From positions 1-8,957 of the forward strand of contig JADFXZ010000048.1 of NCBI GenBank assembly GCA_015233265.1: a stretch of DNA of 8,957 nucleotides, written 5' to 3'. Below the pieces are notes generated by a model that made no database searches, was not told the origin of the DNA, and saw only the letters and a list, made by a program, of their open reading frames with translations. The DNA comes from Nitrospirota bacterium. Lineage in GTDB: Bacteria > Nitrospirota > Thermodesulfovibrionia > Thermodesulfovibrionales > Magnetobacteriaceae. Below, in pieces: positions 1-7,381 of the stretch (within the stretch, counting starts at the first letter, position 1; the number at the start of each line of letters is the position of its first letter). The position numbers were made by a program, and so were the translations under genes.

Positions 1-1863
1 GTAGACATTTATGCTTATCTTTTTTTTCATGCGGCAAGGCATCTTAAAGATACCGGAAGGATGGGCATTATTACGTCGAATTCGTGGTTAGACGTTGCGT
101 ATGGATATGAACTTCAGCGCTTCTTTCTCAAGAAGTTCAAGGTAATCGCCATTTTAGAGTCCAGATGTGAGCCGTGGTTTGAAGATGCCTCAGTAAATAC
201 CGTAGTTACAATTCTTGAGCGTTGTCAAGACAGTGAACTCAGAAACGCTAACAATGTTAATTTCGTAAAAATCAACAAGCGCCTCAAAGAACTCTTCCCG
301 TGGGATATGAATTTCCCGATGGACAGGTGGCATGGTATCGATATGCTGGTAAACACAATTGAGACTGCAGCTTTTGACAATTACAAGCATCACGCCGCCA
401 AAATAGTTAAACATTCAGATGGCAGCGCTACGTATGAAGACAAGAATTTCAGGATAAAGACCATAAAGCAATCTCAGCTTCTCGCAGACGTAGAGGAAGC
501 CGGCAAGACAGTCAAGTGGGGGAAGTATTTACGGGCACCGGCGGTCTATTTTGAAATATTGGATAGCTGTAGAGATAACCTCGTACCATTAAGCAAACTG
601 GCGGATATAAAAAGGGGATATACAACAGGTATTAATGACTTCTTTTATCTTGATAAGGACAGGATAAAGCACTGGGGCATTGAGGATGAGTTTTTAGCGC
701 CAATCATTAAATCACCAAAAGAGGCTTTAAAGATCATTTTGACATCTGAAGATGTTCAATATAAGGTTTTCATATGCAATAAGACTCTCAAAGAACTCAG
801 ACGAAATAAAAAATATGGGGCATTAAAATATATCCAATGGGGTGAGACGAGATTCTCTTCCGATGGTGTACTGTGGAATAAAGTCCCAACAGTCTCTGGC
901 CGAAAACTCTGGTATGACTTAGGTGAGAGAGTTCATGGCAGGATATTGCTCCAAATGATTACAAACGATAGATTTTTTGCCATATCAAATGTTGAGCATA
1001 TCAAAGTTGACCATAATTTATTTGAGGTATTCCCAACAAAAGATGATTATTTTTATGGCCTTTGTATATATCTGAATTCGACGCTGCTTGCTTTACTTCG
1101 TGAACTGATAAGCAGGGTAAACCTTGGCGATGGGGCAACGAAGACTGAAGGCATCGATTGGAAAGATATCTTAATTCCTAACGAAGCGATTCTTAATTCC
1201 CTGTCAAAGCAGAATAAAAGTTTTGAAGCCCTCAAAAATCGGGAAATTAAATCCATCTTTGATGAGGTCAAAATGAAAGACCGGCAATCGCTTGACAGCT
1301 CGGTGCTGGAAGCCCTTGGCCTTGAGCCTAAGAAATATCTGAAGCAGTTATATGACGGGGTTACGGAGTTGGTGAGAGAGCGCCTTGAGCTGCCTAAGTT
1401 AAGAAAAAACAATAAACAGGCAAAGACATATAGAGACGTTGAAAAATTAAAAGAAACCGTCATCGATGAGACATTACCTCAGGGGGCAAAAAAATTTCCA
1501 GAAGGGTTTGCCGATTCAAAATATCTCAAAGGTGCCAACGAAATCTCCCTGCCCAATAAGCCCCTTCAACTCGGTTCCTATTTTATGGGCCAACAGGACG
1601 TTATCTCCGAAGACGGCTCATTTAAATATACCGCTTCGAGCGTCGAAGAGGCAAAATATATTATGTATGCCCAAAGGCAGGATAGTTATATTGTAAAGAT
1701 TCCACGTGAGATTACCGTTATTACGAATGCAGTTTTAGACTATGAGAGATATTTAAAAGACCTGAAGGGAAAATTATTCGAACAATTTTTCACAAGGACA
1801 CACAACCACACTAAAGCAGAGCAATTAGTGCGTCAGGTGTTTGAAGAGCTTGGCCTGCCCTAA
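1..1863 (+). CDS. N6-adenine DNA methyltransferase (Eco57I/TaqI-like class), C-terminal 620 residues; 5' end outside window
   Basis: The frame is open from the first base; an in-frame ATG at 61 is internal, because the 20 codons before it already match the family (VDIYAYLFFHAARHLK, then GRMGIITSNSWLD at residues 19-31). That block follows the catalytic NPPY motif in class I SAM-dependent N6-adenine DNA methylases, so the SAM-binding and catalytic motifs must lie to the left of the window. From about residue 195 the protein looks like a target-recognition domain: LSKLADIKRGYTTGINDFFYL, and later NLGDGATKTEGIDWKDI (about 374-390), a pattern common in the C-terminal specificity domains of Eco57I/TaqI-type enzymes. 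A further region of about 200 residues ends in ...FEELGLP. The expected role is sequence-specific adenine methylation, alone or with a nuclease; no nuclease motif is visible. Base composition is low (37 G+C in the 120 bases at 721-840), unlike the chaperone genes. The stop codon overlaps the rsmE stop. Family call good; system membership unknown. Confidence 0.8.
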   Translation, partial: VDIYAYLFFHAARHLKDTGRMGIITSNSWLDVAYGYELQRFFLKKFKVIAILESRCEPWFEDASVNTVVTILERCQDSELRNANNVNFVKINKRLKELFPWDMNFPMDRWHGIDMLVNTIETAAFDNYKHHAAKIVKHSDGSATYEDKNFRIKTIKQSQLLADVEEAGKTVKWGKYLRAPAVYFEILDSCRDNLVPLSKLADIKRGYTTGINDFFYLDKDRIKHWGIEDEFLAPIIKSPKEALKIILTSEDVQYKVFICNKTLKELRRNKKYGALKYIQWGETRFSSDGVLWNKVPTVSGRKLWYDLGERVHGRILLQMITNDRFFAISNVEHIKVDHNLFEVFPTKDDYFYGLCIYLNSTLLALLRELISRVNLGDGATKTEGIDWKDILIPNEAILNSLSKQNKSFEALKNREIKSIFDEVKMKDRQSLDSSVLEALGLEPKKYLKQLYDGVTELVRERLELPKLRKNNKQAKTYRDVEKLKETVIDETLPQGAKKFPEGFADSKYLKGANEISLPNKPLQLGSYFMGQQDVISEDGSFKYTASSVEEAKYIMYAQRQDSYIVKIPREITVITNAVLDYERYLKDLKGKLFEQFFTRTHNHTKAEQLVRQVFEELGLP

Positions 1864-2591
1864 CCCATATCTCCAAACACAAACTGCATCAGCGTCAGCG
1901 CCGAAATTGCCGCGGTCTCTGCCCGCAATATACGGCGTCCCAGGGTTGCGATTACTGCCCCTACGGACTCCGCCCGCTTTACCTCTTCAACTGTAAATCC
2001 CCCTTCGGGGCCGGTTATGGCGTAGATTGTCTTTGTTTGCTCTGGCAGGCTGATTTCCTTTAAAGACTTGCCGCCGGCTTCGTAAAATATTACGGCCGGT
2101 GTGCCTTCGGCGCGTATCTCGTCTGTCAAGGCGGTGAGCGTAATGGCTTCTTTAATTTCAGGGACGACTACTCTCATCGACTGCCTCGATGCCTCTATTG
2201 CTATCTTCTGCCATCTATCGATTTTTCTTGTGTAATCAAGCTGTGTGCGTGCCGTAACCAGCGGTATGACCCTTTTTACGCCAAGTTCGACGGTCTTCTG
2301 CACCACTAAGTCCATTTTTGCGCCCTTTAACAGGCCCTGACATAGCGTTATCGAAAGCGGGGATTCCGTAGCAGGCGCAGGGTGAGGGGTGATTGAAAGC
2401 GTAACGGCATTCTTCGCGCAGGAGGTTATTATGCCCTTAAAATACCGGCTCGCCTCGTCAAATATAAACAGCTCGCCGCCGGTCTTATATCTCAGTACCG
2501 TGAGAATATACCTGGCCGTCTCTGCGGTAATTACCGCCGTAGCGCCTGTGATTGCCGTGGATTCCACATATATGTTTGGTCCATTGGACAT
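1860..2591 (-). CDS. rsmE: 16S rRNA (uracil1498-N3)-methyltransferase RsmE
   Basis: A 243-residue protein, the usual RsmE length. RsmE methylates N3 of U1498 in helix 44 of 16S rRNA, using SAM, in the cytoplasm on the assembled 30S subunit. The N-terminal 70 or so residues fit the PUA-like RNA-binding domain. The rest is a SPOUT (trefoil-knot) methyltransferase: KGAKMDLVVQKTVELGV at about 89-105, AIEASRQSMR at 131-140, GPEGGFT at 194-200 and LGRRILRAETA at 217-227, the last two forming the SAM-binding knot. The ATG start is preceded by GGCGGG, a modest ribosome binding site, and lies 12 bases after the dnaJ stop, so it is the last visible gene of the hrcA operon. In many bacteria prmA lies between dnaJ and rsmE; here it does not. 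The stop codon overlaps that of the convergent methyltransferase by 4 bases. Confidence 0.95.
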   Translation of the reverse strand: MSNGPNIYVESTAITGATAVITAETARYILTVLRYKTGGELFIFDEASRYFKGIITSCAKNAVTLSITPHPAPATESPLSITLCQGLLKGAKMDLVVQKTVELGVKRVIPLVTARTQLDYTRKIDRWQKIAIEASRQSMRVVVPEIKEAITLTALTDEIRAEGTPAVIFYEAGGKSLKEISLPEQTKTIYAITGPEGGFTVEEVKRAESVGAVIATLGRRILRAETAAISALTLMQFVFGDMG

Positions 2592-2603
2592 TGACCCGCC
2601 AAA

Positions 2604-3704
2604 TCAGCCGCTGAACATCTCCTTGAGTTTTTCCTTAAATGTCTTTTGTACATCGTCGCCGCCGATATGGGCATATTCCTCAAGCAGTTCGCGCTGCCGC
2701 GGGGTTATCTTCTTTGGAATGTCAATATACACGCGCACTATCTGGTCGCCGCGGGCGCCGCTGCCCAAGCGCTGCACTCCCTCCCCCTTTAATTTAAACT
2801 GTTGTCCAGACTGTGTCGCATGGGGGATCTTTAGTTTTGAGACACCCTGCAATGTGGGGACTTCTACCTCACCGCCCAAGACCGCCGTTGGATAGCTGAT
2901 TGGGATTTCACAGTATATATCCCGTTCGTGGCGCTTAAAAAACGGGTGTTCCGTTACGTTTATAAATATGTACAAGTCCCCGGGGGGCGCGCCGCGCTCT
3001 CCTGTCTCCCCTTCGGATGTCATCTTCAGACGAGTATTAGTGTCTATGCCTGCCGGGACTTTCACGTTGAGATTGTGCATCTTTTTCGTCCTGCCGCTGC
3101 CAGCGCAATCACCGCAGGGGTCTGTCACTACAACGCCGGCGCCACTACACTTGGGGCATGTCCTGCTGACGGCAAAAAATCCCTGCTGAAAACGCACCTG
3201 CCCATTTCCATTACACTGCTGGCACGTCTGAGGGGCGTTGCCGCTTGCCGAACCGGTACCGTGGCACTTGTCGCAGCTTTCCATGCGGGGAATCGTGATT
3301 TTCTTTTCTACACCAAAGGCCGCCTCCATCAGAGTAATCTCAAGGTCATACCGCTGGTCCTGTCCACGGCGCGCGCGCTGTTGTCTCCTCTGCCCACCTC
3401 CGCCGCCAAATATATCCCCCAGAAAATCGTCGAATATATCTGTAAATGCGCCAAATCCAAAGTCAGCGCCTCCACCCATTCCACCCATGCCTTCCATCGT
3501 CCCAAATCTGTCATAATGGGCGCGTTTCTTGGCGTCACTCAAGCATGAGTATGCCTCGTTGACCTCTTTAAACTTCTCCTCGGCCTCCTTGTTGCCTGAG
3601 TTGCGGTCAGGGTGATACTTTAAGGCCATCTTCCTGTAGGCCTTCTTTAACTCCTCCGGCGATGCCCCTCTTTCAACCTCTAATATATTATAGTAGTCTT
3701 TCAT
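2604..3704 (-). CDS. dnaJ: Chaperone protein DnaJ (Hsp40)
   Basis: A 366-residue type I DnaJ, cytosolic co-chaperone that delivers unfolded clients to DnaK and stimulates its ATPase. The J domain covers about residues 1-68 with the essential HPD at 31-33. A Gly/Phe-rich linker follows (about 72-104: MGGMGGGADFGFG, then FGGGGG). The zinc centre carries all four CxxCxGxG motifs: CDKCHGTG (144), CQQCNGNG (161), CPKCSGAG (183) and CGDCAGSG (197). The C-terminal substrate-binding and dimerisation domains follow (PPGDLYIFINV, HPFFKRHERDIYCEIPISY). The ATG lies 7 bases after the dnaK stop, and the bases before it (GAAATGAAAAAGCG) contain no good Shine-Dalgarno sequence, so translation is probably coupled to dnaK. 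The start is firm because MKDYYNILEV is the canonical N-terminus. No sign of damage. Confidence 0.98.
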   Translation of the reverse strand: MKDYYNILEVERGASPEELKKAYRKMALKYHPDRNSGNKEAEEKFKEVNEAYSCLSDAKKRAHYDRFGTMEGMGGMGGGADFGFGAFTDIFDDFLGDIFGGGGGQRRQQRARRGQDQRYDLEITLMEAAFGVEKKITIPRMESCDKCHGTGSASGNAPQTCQQCNGNGQVRFQQGFFAVSRTCPKCSGAGVVVTDPCGDCAGSGRTKKMHNLNVKVPAGIDTNTRLKMTSEGETGERGAPPGDLYIFINVTEHPFFKRHERDIYCEIPISYPTAVLGGEVEVPTLQGVSKLKIPHATQSGQQFKLKGEGVQRLGSGARGDQIVRVYIDIPKKITPRQRELLEEYAHIGGDDVQKTFKEKLKEMFSG

Positions 3705-3711
3705 CGCTTTT

Positions 3712-5637
3712 TCATTTCTTGTTCTTGTCTATGTCTTCAAATTCTGCCTCTACTACTTCCTCTTCTGGGCCTCCGGCCTTTTGTCCTCCAGTACCCTGCT
3801 GCTGTCCCTGTTCTGACGCCTGCTTTGCCGCCGCGTCTTTATACATCTGCTCGGCAAATTTGTGCGATACGTTTGTAAGTTCCTCGACCGCCTTTTTAAG
3901 CTCTTCAGGGTTAGTGGACGTGTCCTTTATGTCTTTGAGGCGTTTGAGTTTCTCCTCGGCCTCCGCCTTTTCGGTTGCTGTGACCTTGTCGCCATATTCC
4001 TTCAGTGATTTTTCAACCGCGTACACAAGCGTGTCAGCCTCGTTTTTGACCGTTGCCAGTTCCTTCTTCTTCCTGTCATCCTCAGCGTGTGCCTCGGCGT
4101 CTTTGACCATCTTTTTTATCTCATCGTCAGATAGGCCGCTTGAGGCGGTTATCTTAATCGACTGCTCCTTGCCCGTGCCCAAGTCTTTAGCCGAGACGTG
4201 CAGGATGCCGTTAGCGTCTATATCAAACGTCACCTCAATCTGAGGAACGCCGCGCGGTGCTGGTGGAATCCCAAGCAGCTCAAAATTGCCAAGCAGCTTG
4301 TTATCGTTGGCCATCTCTCTCTCACCCTGACATACCTTTATCGTCACCGCCGGTTGATTGTCCGTGGCGGTCGAGAAGACCTGGCTCTTTTTCGTCGGTA
4401 TAGTCGTGTTTCTCTCGATGAGTTTTGTAAACACGCCACCCAGGGTCTCTATTCCCAGCGATAACGGGGTTACGTCCAAAAGCAGTACCTCTTTGACGTC
4501 TCCTTTTAATACCGCTGATTGAATTGCCGCCCCTACCGCTACAACCTCATCGGGATTGACCGTCCTGTTTGGCTCTTTGTTGAAGAAGGCCTGTACAGTC
4601 TGAATCACCTTTGGCATTCTCGTTGAGCCGCCAACAAGCAGTACCTCGTGTATCTCCGATGTTGACAGACCGGCGTCTTTGAGCGCCTTTTTGCATGGCT
4701 CTATTGAGCGCTTAATTAAATCATCGACAAGCTGCTCGCACTTCGCCCTCGAGAGTTTAAGCAGCAGGTGCTTCGGCCCTGCGGCGTCAGCCGTAACAAA
4801 TGGCAGGTTAATCTCCGTCTCCATAGCACTGGAAAGCTCTACTTTAGCCTTTTCAGCCGCTTCTTTAAGACGCTGCAACGCCATCTTATCCTTATGTAAA
4901 TCGATGCCCTGCTCTTTTTTGAACTCATCGACAAGCCAGTCCATTATGCGTATGTCAAGGTCATCGCCGCCGAGATATGTATCGCCGTTTGTCGATTTGA
5001 CCTCTATGACGCCCTCTCCTATCTCCAGTATCGAGATGTCAAACGTACCGCCTCCCAAGTCATAGACAGAGATCTTCTCCTCTTTTTTCTTGTCTATGCC
5101 GTAGGCAAGCGATGCGGCGGTTGGCTCGTTTATTATTCTCAGTACATTCAAGCCTGCAATCTTACCCGCCTCTTTTGTCGCCTGACGCTGATTGTCGTCA
5201 AAGTACGCGGGGACGGTTATGACGGCATCTGTGACCGTCTCACCAAGAAAATCTTCTGCCGCCTGCTTTAGCTTCTGGAGAATCATCGCGGAAATCTGCG
5301 GCGGGGCATAGCGCTTGCCACGGATTTCCACATGGGCATCGCCGTTTGGCGCCTCCACTATCTTATATGGGAGCCTCTTTATCGCGTCAACAACCTCTGG
5401 CGAGTTAAACTTTCTTCCCATCAGGCGCTTAACTGAAAATATCGTATTCTCAGGATTGGTTATCGCCTGTCTCTTTGCTATCTGCCCTACGAGCCTCTCG
5501 TCCTTGTCTGTAAATGCCACTACAGATGGTGTTGTTCTATTGCCTTCCTGATTTGGTATTACTACGGGCTCACCAGCCTGTACTACTGCGACACACGAGT
5601 TCGTCGTCCCCAAATCTATTCCTATTGCCTTAGCCAT
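3712..5637 (-). CDS. dnaK: Chaperone protein DnaK (Hsp70)
   Basis: A full-length 641-residue Hsp70, the cytosolic ATP-driven chaperone that binds hydrophobic peptide segments and cycles with DnaJ and GrpE. All three family signatures are present: IDLGTTNS (7-14), VYDLGGGTFDISIL (191-204) and VLLVGGSTRMPKV (332-344). The ATPase domain runs to about residue 382, followed by the conserved hydrophobic linker (VLLLDVTPLSLG, 384-395), the beta-sandwich substrate-binding domain (to about 505), a charged helical lid and a Gln/Gly-rich tail ending in EEEVVEAEFEDIDKNKK. The ATPase domain is of the long, Gram-negative type. The start is firm: ATG preceded by GGAGG with a 6-base spacer (GGAGG at 5644-5648). 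The first 8 bases overlap the end of grpE, and the ribosome binding site lies inside grpE, which points to translational coupling. Confidence 0.99.
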   Translation of the reverse strand: MAKAIGIDLGTTNSCVAVVQAGEPVVIPNQEGNRTTPSVVAFTDKDERLVGQIAKRQAITNPENTIFSVKRLMGRKFNSPEVVDAIKRLPYKIVEAPNGDAHVEIRGKRYAPPQISAMILQKLKQAAEDFLGETVTDAVITVPAYFDDNQRQATKEAGKIAGLNVLRIINEPTAASLAYGIDKKKEEKISVYDLGGGTFDISILEIGEGVIEVKSTNGDTYLGGDDLDIRIMDWLVDEFKKEQGIDLHKDKMALQRLKEAAEKAKVELSSAMETEINLPFVTADAAGPKHLLLKLSRAKCEQLVDDLIKRSIEPCKKALKDAGLSTSEIHEVLLVGGSTRMPKVIQTVQAFFNKEPNRTVNPDEVVAVGAAIQSAVLKGDVKEVLLLDVTPLSLGIETLGGVFTKLIERNTTIPTKKSQVFSTATDNQPAVTIKVCQGEREMANDNKLLGNFELLGIPPAPRGVPQIEVTFDIDANGILHVSAKDLGTGKEQSIKITASSGLSDDEIKKMVKDAEAHAEDDRKKKELATVKNEADTLVYAVEKSLKEYGDKVTATEKAEAEEKLKRLKDIKDTSTNPEELKKAVEELTNVSHKFAEQMYKDAAAKQASEQGQQQGTGGQKAGGPEEEVVEAEFEDIDKNKK

Positions 5638-6244
5638 TGTCTGCCTCCTTATGTTTTATATCATGTTTTTGTTCAGTCTTAGGTTGTGCGGCCTTCTTCG
5701 ATACGGACACCAGGGCCGCCCTGATGAGTCTGTCCTTAAACACGTAACCTTTTCTGAATTCCTCTACAACTGTCTTGTCAGCAAGGTCATCGCGCTCTAC
5801 CTCTGCCATCGCGTGGTGGTAGGCCGGGTCAAAGGGCTTGCCCTTTGTTTCAACCTCTGTTACACCGTTAGCGGCAAGTATCTTCCTGAGTTCCTTACGC
5901 GTCAAATCAACACCCTGGGCGAGGGCATCCGCCGCACCCGGTTTAACGTGTGCCAGTGCCGCATCAAGATTATCTGCCAGAACGAGAAGGCTCTGCACTA
6001 GGGATTCAGTCCCATACTTATATATCTCGTCCTTTTCTTTTTGCACCCGCTTGCGGTAGTTATCAAATTCAGCGTAGAGGCGCATGTATTTATCCTGCAT
6101 CTCAGAATTCTCCTGCTTGAGCCTTTCTAATTCGTCAGTCTTCAACTCCAAAACAATGTCGCTGTCGTCTGAAAGGTCTGGAGTCAGACCATCACCGGCT
6201 TGCCCGGTGACTTCGTTTACTATATCAAATTTTTTCTCTTCCAA
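5630..6244 (-). CDS. grpE: Nucleotide exchange factor GrpE (probable TTG start)
   Basis: GrpE is a homodimer that releases ADP from DnaK to reset its cycle. The protein is 204 residues from the TTG chosen here. It has a charged, variable N-terminus, a long coiled coil (about 35-85, including YMRLYAEFDNYRKRVQKEKD) and the C-terminal beta-wing with the family signature VVEEFRKGYVFKDRLIRAALV (about 159-179). An in-frame GTG lies six codons upstream at 6262, but it has no ribosome binding site of its own. The GGGAGG at 6255-6260 overlaps that GTG and stands 10 bases before the TTG, so the TTG at 6244 is the better start; the extended form would be 210 residues. The gene begins 23 bases after hrcA and overlaps dnaK by 8 bases. 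The identity is certain; only the start is open. Confidence 0.95.
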   Translation of the reverse strand: MEEKKFDIVNEVTGQAGDGLTPDLSDDSDIVLELKTDELERLKQENSEMQDKYMRLYAEFDNYRKRVQKEKDEIYKYGTESLVQSLLVLADNLDAALAHVKPGAADALAQGVDLTRKELRKILAANGVTEVETKGKPFDPAYHHAMAEVERDDLADKTVVEEFRKGYVFKDRLIRAALVSVSKKAAQPKTEQKHDIKHKEADNG

Positions 6245-6254
6245 CTTTTTTATA

Positions 6255-6260
6255 CCTCCC
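6255..6260 (-). promoter_or_regulatory. Shine-Dalgarno sequence that decides the grpE start
   Basis: GGGAGG on the minus strand, followed by the 10-base spacer TATAAAAAAG and then TTG at 6244-6242. Because the motif overlaps the upstream in-frame GTG (6262-6260), it cannot serve that codon and favours the downstream TTG as the true grpE initiator. Confidence 0.7.
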
Positions 6261-6267
6261 ACGCGCG

Positions 6268-7302
6268 CTATATGAAACCAAGCTGACGCGACAGAAAATT
6301 TGCTGACGTACTGACTATCGAGATGGCGTTGGCGTAGTCCATTCTCTGCGGCCCGATAAGGCCAAGTACGCCAAACGGCTTGCCCTTTTCGTAAAATGTC
6401 GATGCCACCAGGCTCAGCGCCTTTTCTTCAAGCAACGGGTCATTGCCTATAAACACCTGCACCCCTTCGCTCTGCAAAATCTTATCCAGAAGATTTATCA
6501 TCAGGCTCTTGTCATCGATAGTCTTGGACAGCTCCTTAATCTTTTGAATATCGTCGAAATCCGGCAGGTTAATCAGCTCACTCATTCCCGAAATAAATAT
6601 GTCTGCATTTATTGACGAAAACACGGTCTTACACAGGCACTTTGCCTTTTCTTTGAGCGTATCGCACCGCACGCGCTCCTCTGCCACGTCCTCCAACAAT
6701 GCCTGCTTAATATCACGAAGGGTTGACCCCGCGAACTCATCGTTGAGGTAACGGCTTATCTCGTTCATGTCCGATTGAGTCAGGCGGCCCGAGGACTCCA
6801 CAATCATATGGCGCACAACGCCGTACTCAGTAAGCAGGATTGCCACAATCATGTTTTCTTTATATGAATAGAATTCAATCTTACGCAGAATGCTGGACTC
6901 AGCCGTTCTTGAGAGAACAACGCCCATGTAATGAGAGCAGTCGGACATCAGCCGGGAGATAACGGCAAGAAAATCATCGAGACTGGCCGTTGCGTCAGTA
7001 GCCCTGTCTGACAGCATAGACAGGAGATTGCTGTTTTGAGACCTGTCCTGCCCAAGCAACGATTCAACAAAGAACTTATATGCCATGCCCGTAGGAATCC
7101 GGCCAGACGAGGCATATGGCTGGCTCAAAAACCCCAGATCCTCAAGGTCGCTCATAGTATTACGTATCGTCGCCGATGACAGCCCAAAGCCATACCGCTT
7201 ACTGATATAGCGCGAACCCACCGGGGCGGCTATCCCAATATAGCTCTCTATCACGGCAAAGAGTATCTTTCGTGTTCTGCTGTCCATAGTGTCAATCTTC
7301 AC
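6268..7302 (-). CDS. hrcA: Heat-inducible transcription repressor HrcA (GTG start)
   Basis: A 344-residue HrcA, the usual length (about 340-350). HrcA is a cytosolic dimeric repressor that binds CIRCE operators of groE and dnaK operons; its folding depends on GroEL, which links repression to free chaperonin. Residues 1-80 form the winged helix-turn-helix, with GLSSATIRNTMSDLEDLGFL (40-59) and the wing SSGRIPTGMAYKFFVESLL (65-83). The GAF-like and inserted dimerisation regions follow (EGVQVFIGNDPL about 279-290), and the family C-terminal block KPFGVLGLIGPQRMDYANAI spans about 308-327. The start is GTG at 7302, preceded by AGG four bases upstream; an ATG at 7287 (residue 6) is an alternative, and either leaves the DNA-binding domain intact. 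It is the first gene of the operon with grpE, dnaK, dnaJ and rsmE. No CIRCE is visible in front of it. Confidence 0.96.
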   Translation of the reverse strand: MKIDTMDSRTRKILFAVIESYIGIAAPVGSRYISKRYGFGLSSATIRNTMSDLEDLGFLSQPYASSGRIPTGMAYKFFVESLLGQDRSQNSNLLSMLSDRATDATASLDDFLAVISRLMSDCSHYMGVVLSRTAESSILRKIEFYSYKENMIVAILLTEYGVVRHMIVESSGRLTQSDMNEISRYLNDEFAGSTLRDIKQALLEDVAEERVRCDTLKEKAKCLCKTVFSSINADIFISGMSELINLPDFDDIQKIKELSKTIDDKSLMINLLDKILQSEGVQVFIGNDPLLEEKALSLVASTFYEKGKPFGVLGLIGPQRMDYANAISIVSTSANFLSRQLGFI

Positions 7303-7312
7303 TCAACCTGCT

Positions 7313-7342
7313 ATTATATAAATACTGTACATGTTTTAACAA
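7313..7342 (-). promoter_or_regulatory. Putative sigma70-type promoter for hrcA operon
   Basis: On the minus strand a perfect TATAAT (7318-7313) lies 18 bases downstream of TTGTTA (7342-7337; four of six match TTGACA). It sits just upstream of the hrcA GTG at 7302. Transcription would be expected to start near 7306, giving an almost leaderless message if GTG is used. The region is AT-rich, so a chance match is possible. No sigma32-like motif and no CIRCE repeat (TTAGCACTC-N9-GAGTGCTAA) are seen. Confidence 0.45.
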
Positions 7343-7381
7343 TGGCCTGCGTCGGCCCTTAGTCGCGCCATCCTAAAGGAC

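Noticed and set aside
1053..1463. Minus-strand frame of 136 codons inside the methyltransferase gene
   Set aside because: It is antisense to a well-supported coding region, has no family resemblance and no initiation signal.
2928..3548. Long plus-strand frame of 206 codons opposite dnaJ
   Set aside because: It is antisense to a fully conserved dnaJ, has no recognisable protein features and no ribosome binding site; it arises from the composition of dnaJ.
3662..4243. Serine-rich plus-strand frame of 193 codons opposite the dnaK 3' end
   Set aside because: The Ser/Phe-rich sequence is the mirror of Glu/Lys-rich dnaK lid codons on the other strand; no independent support.
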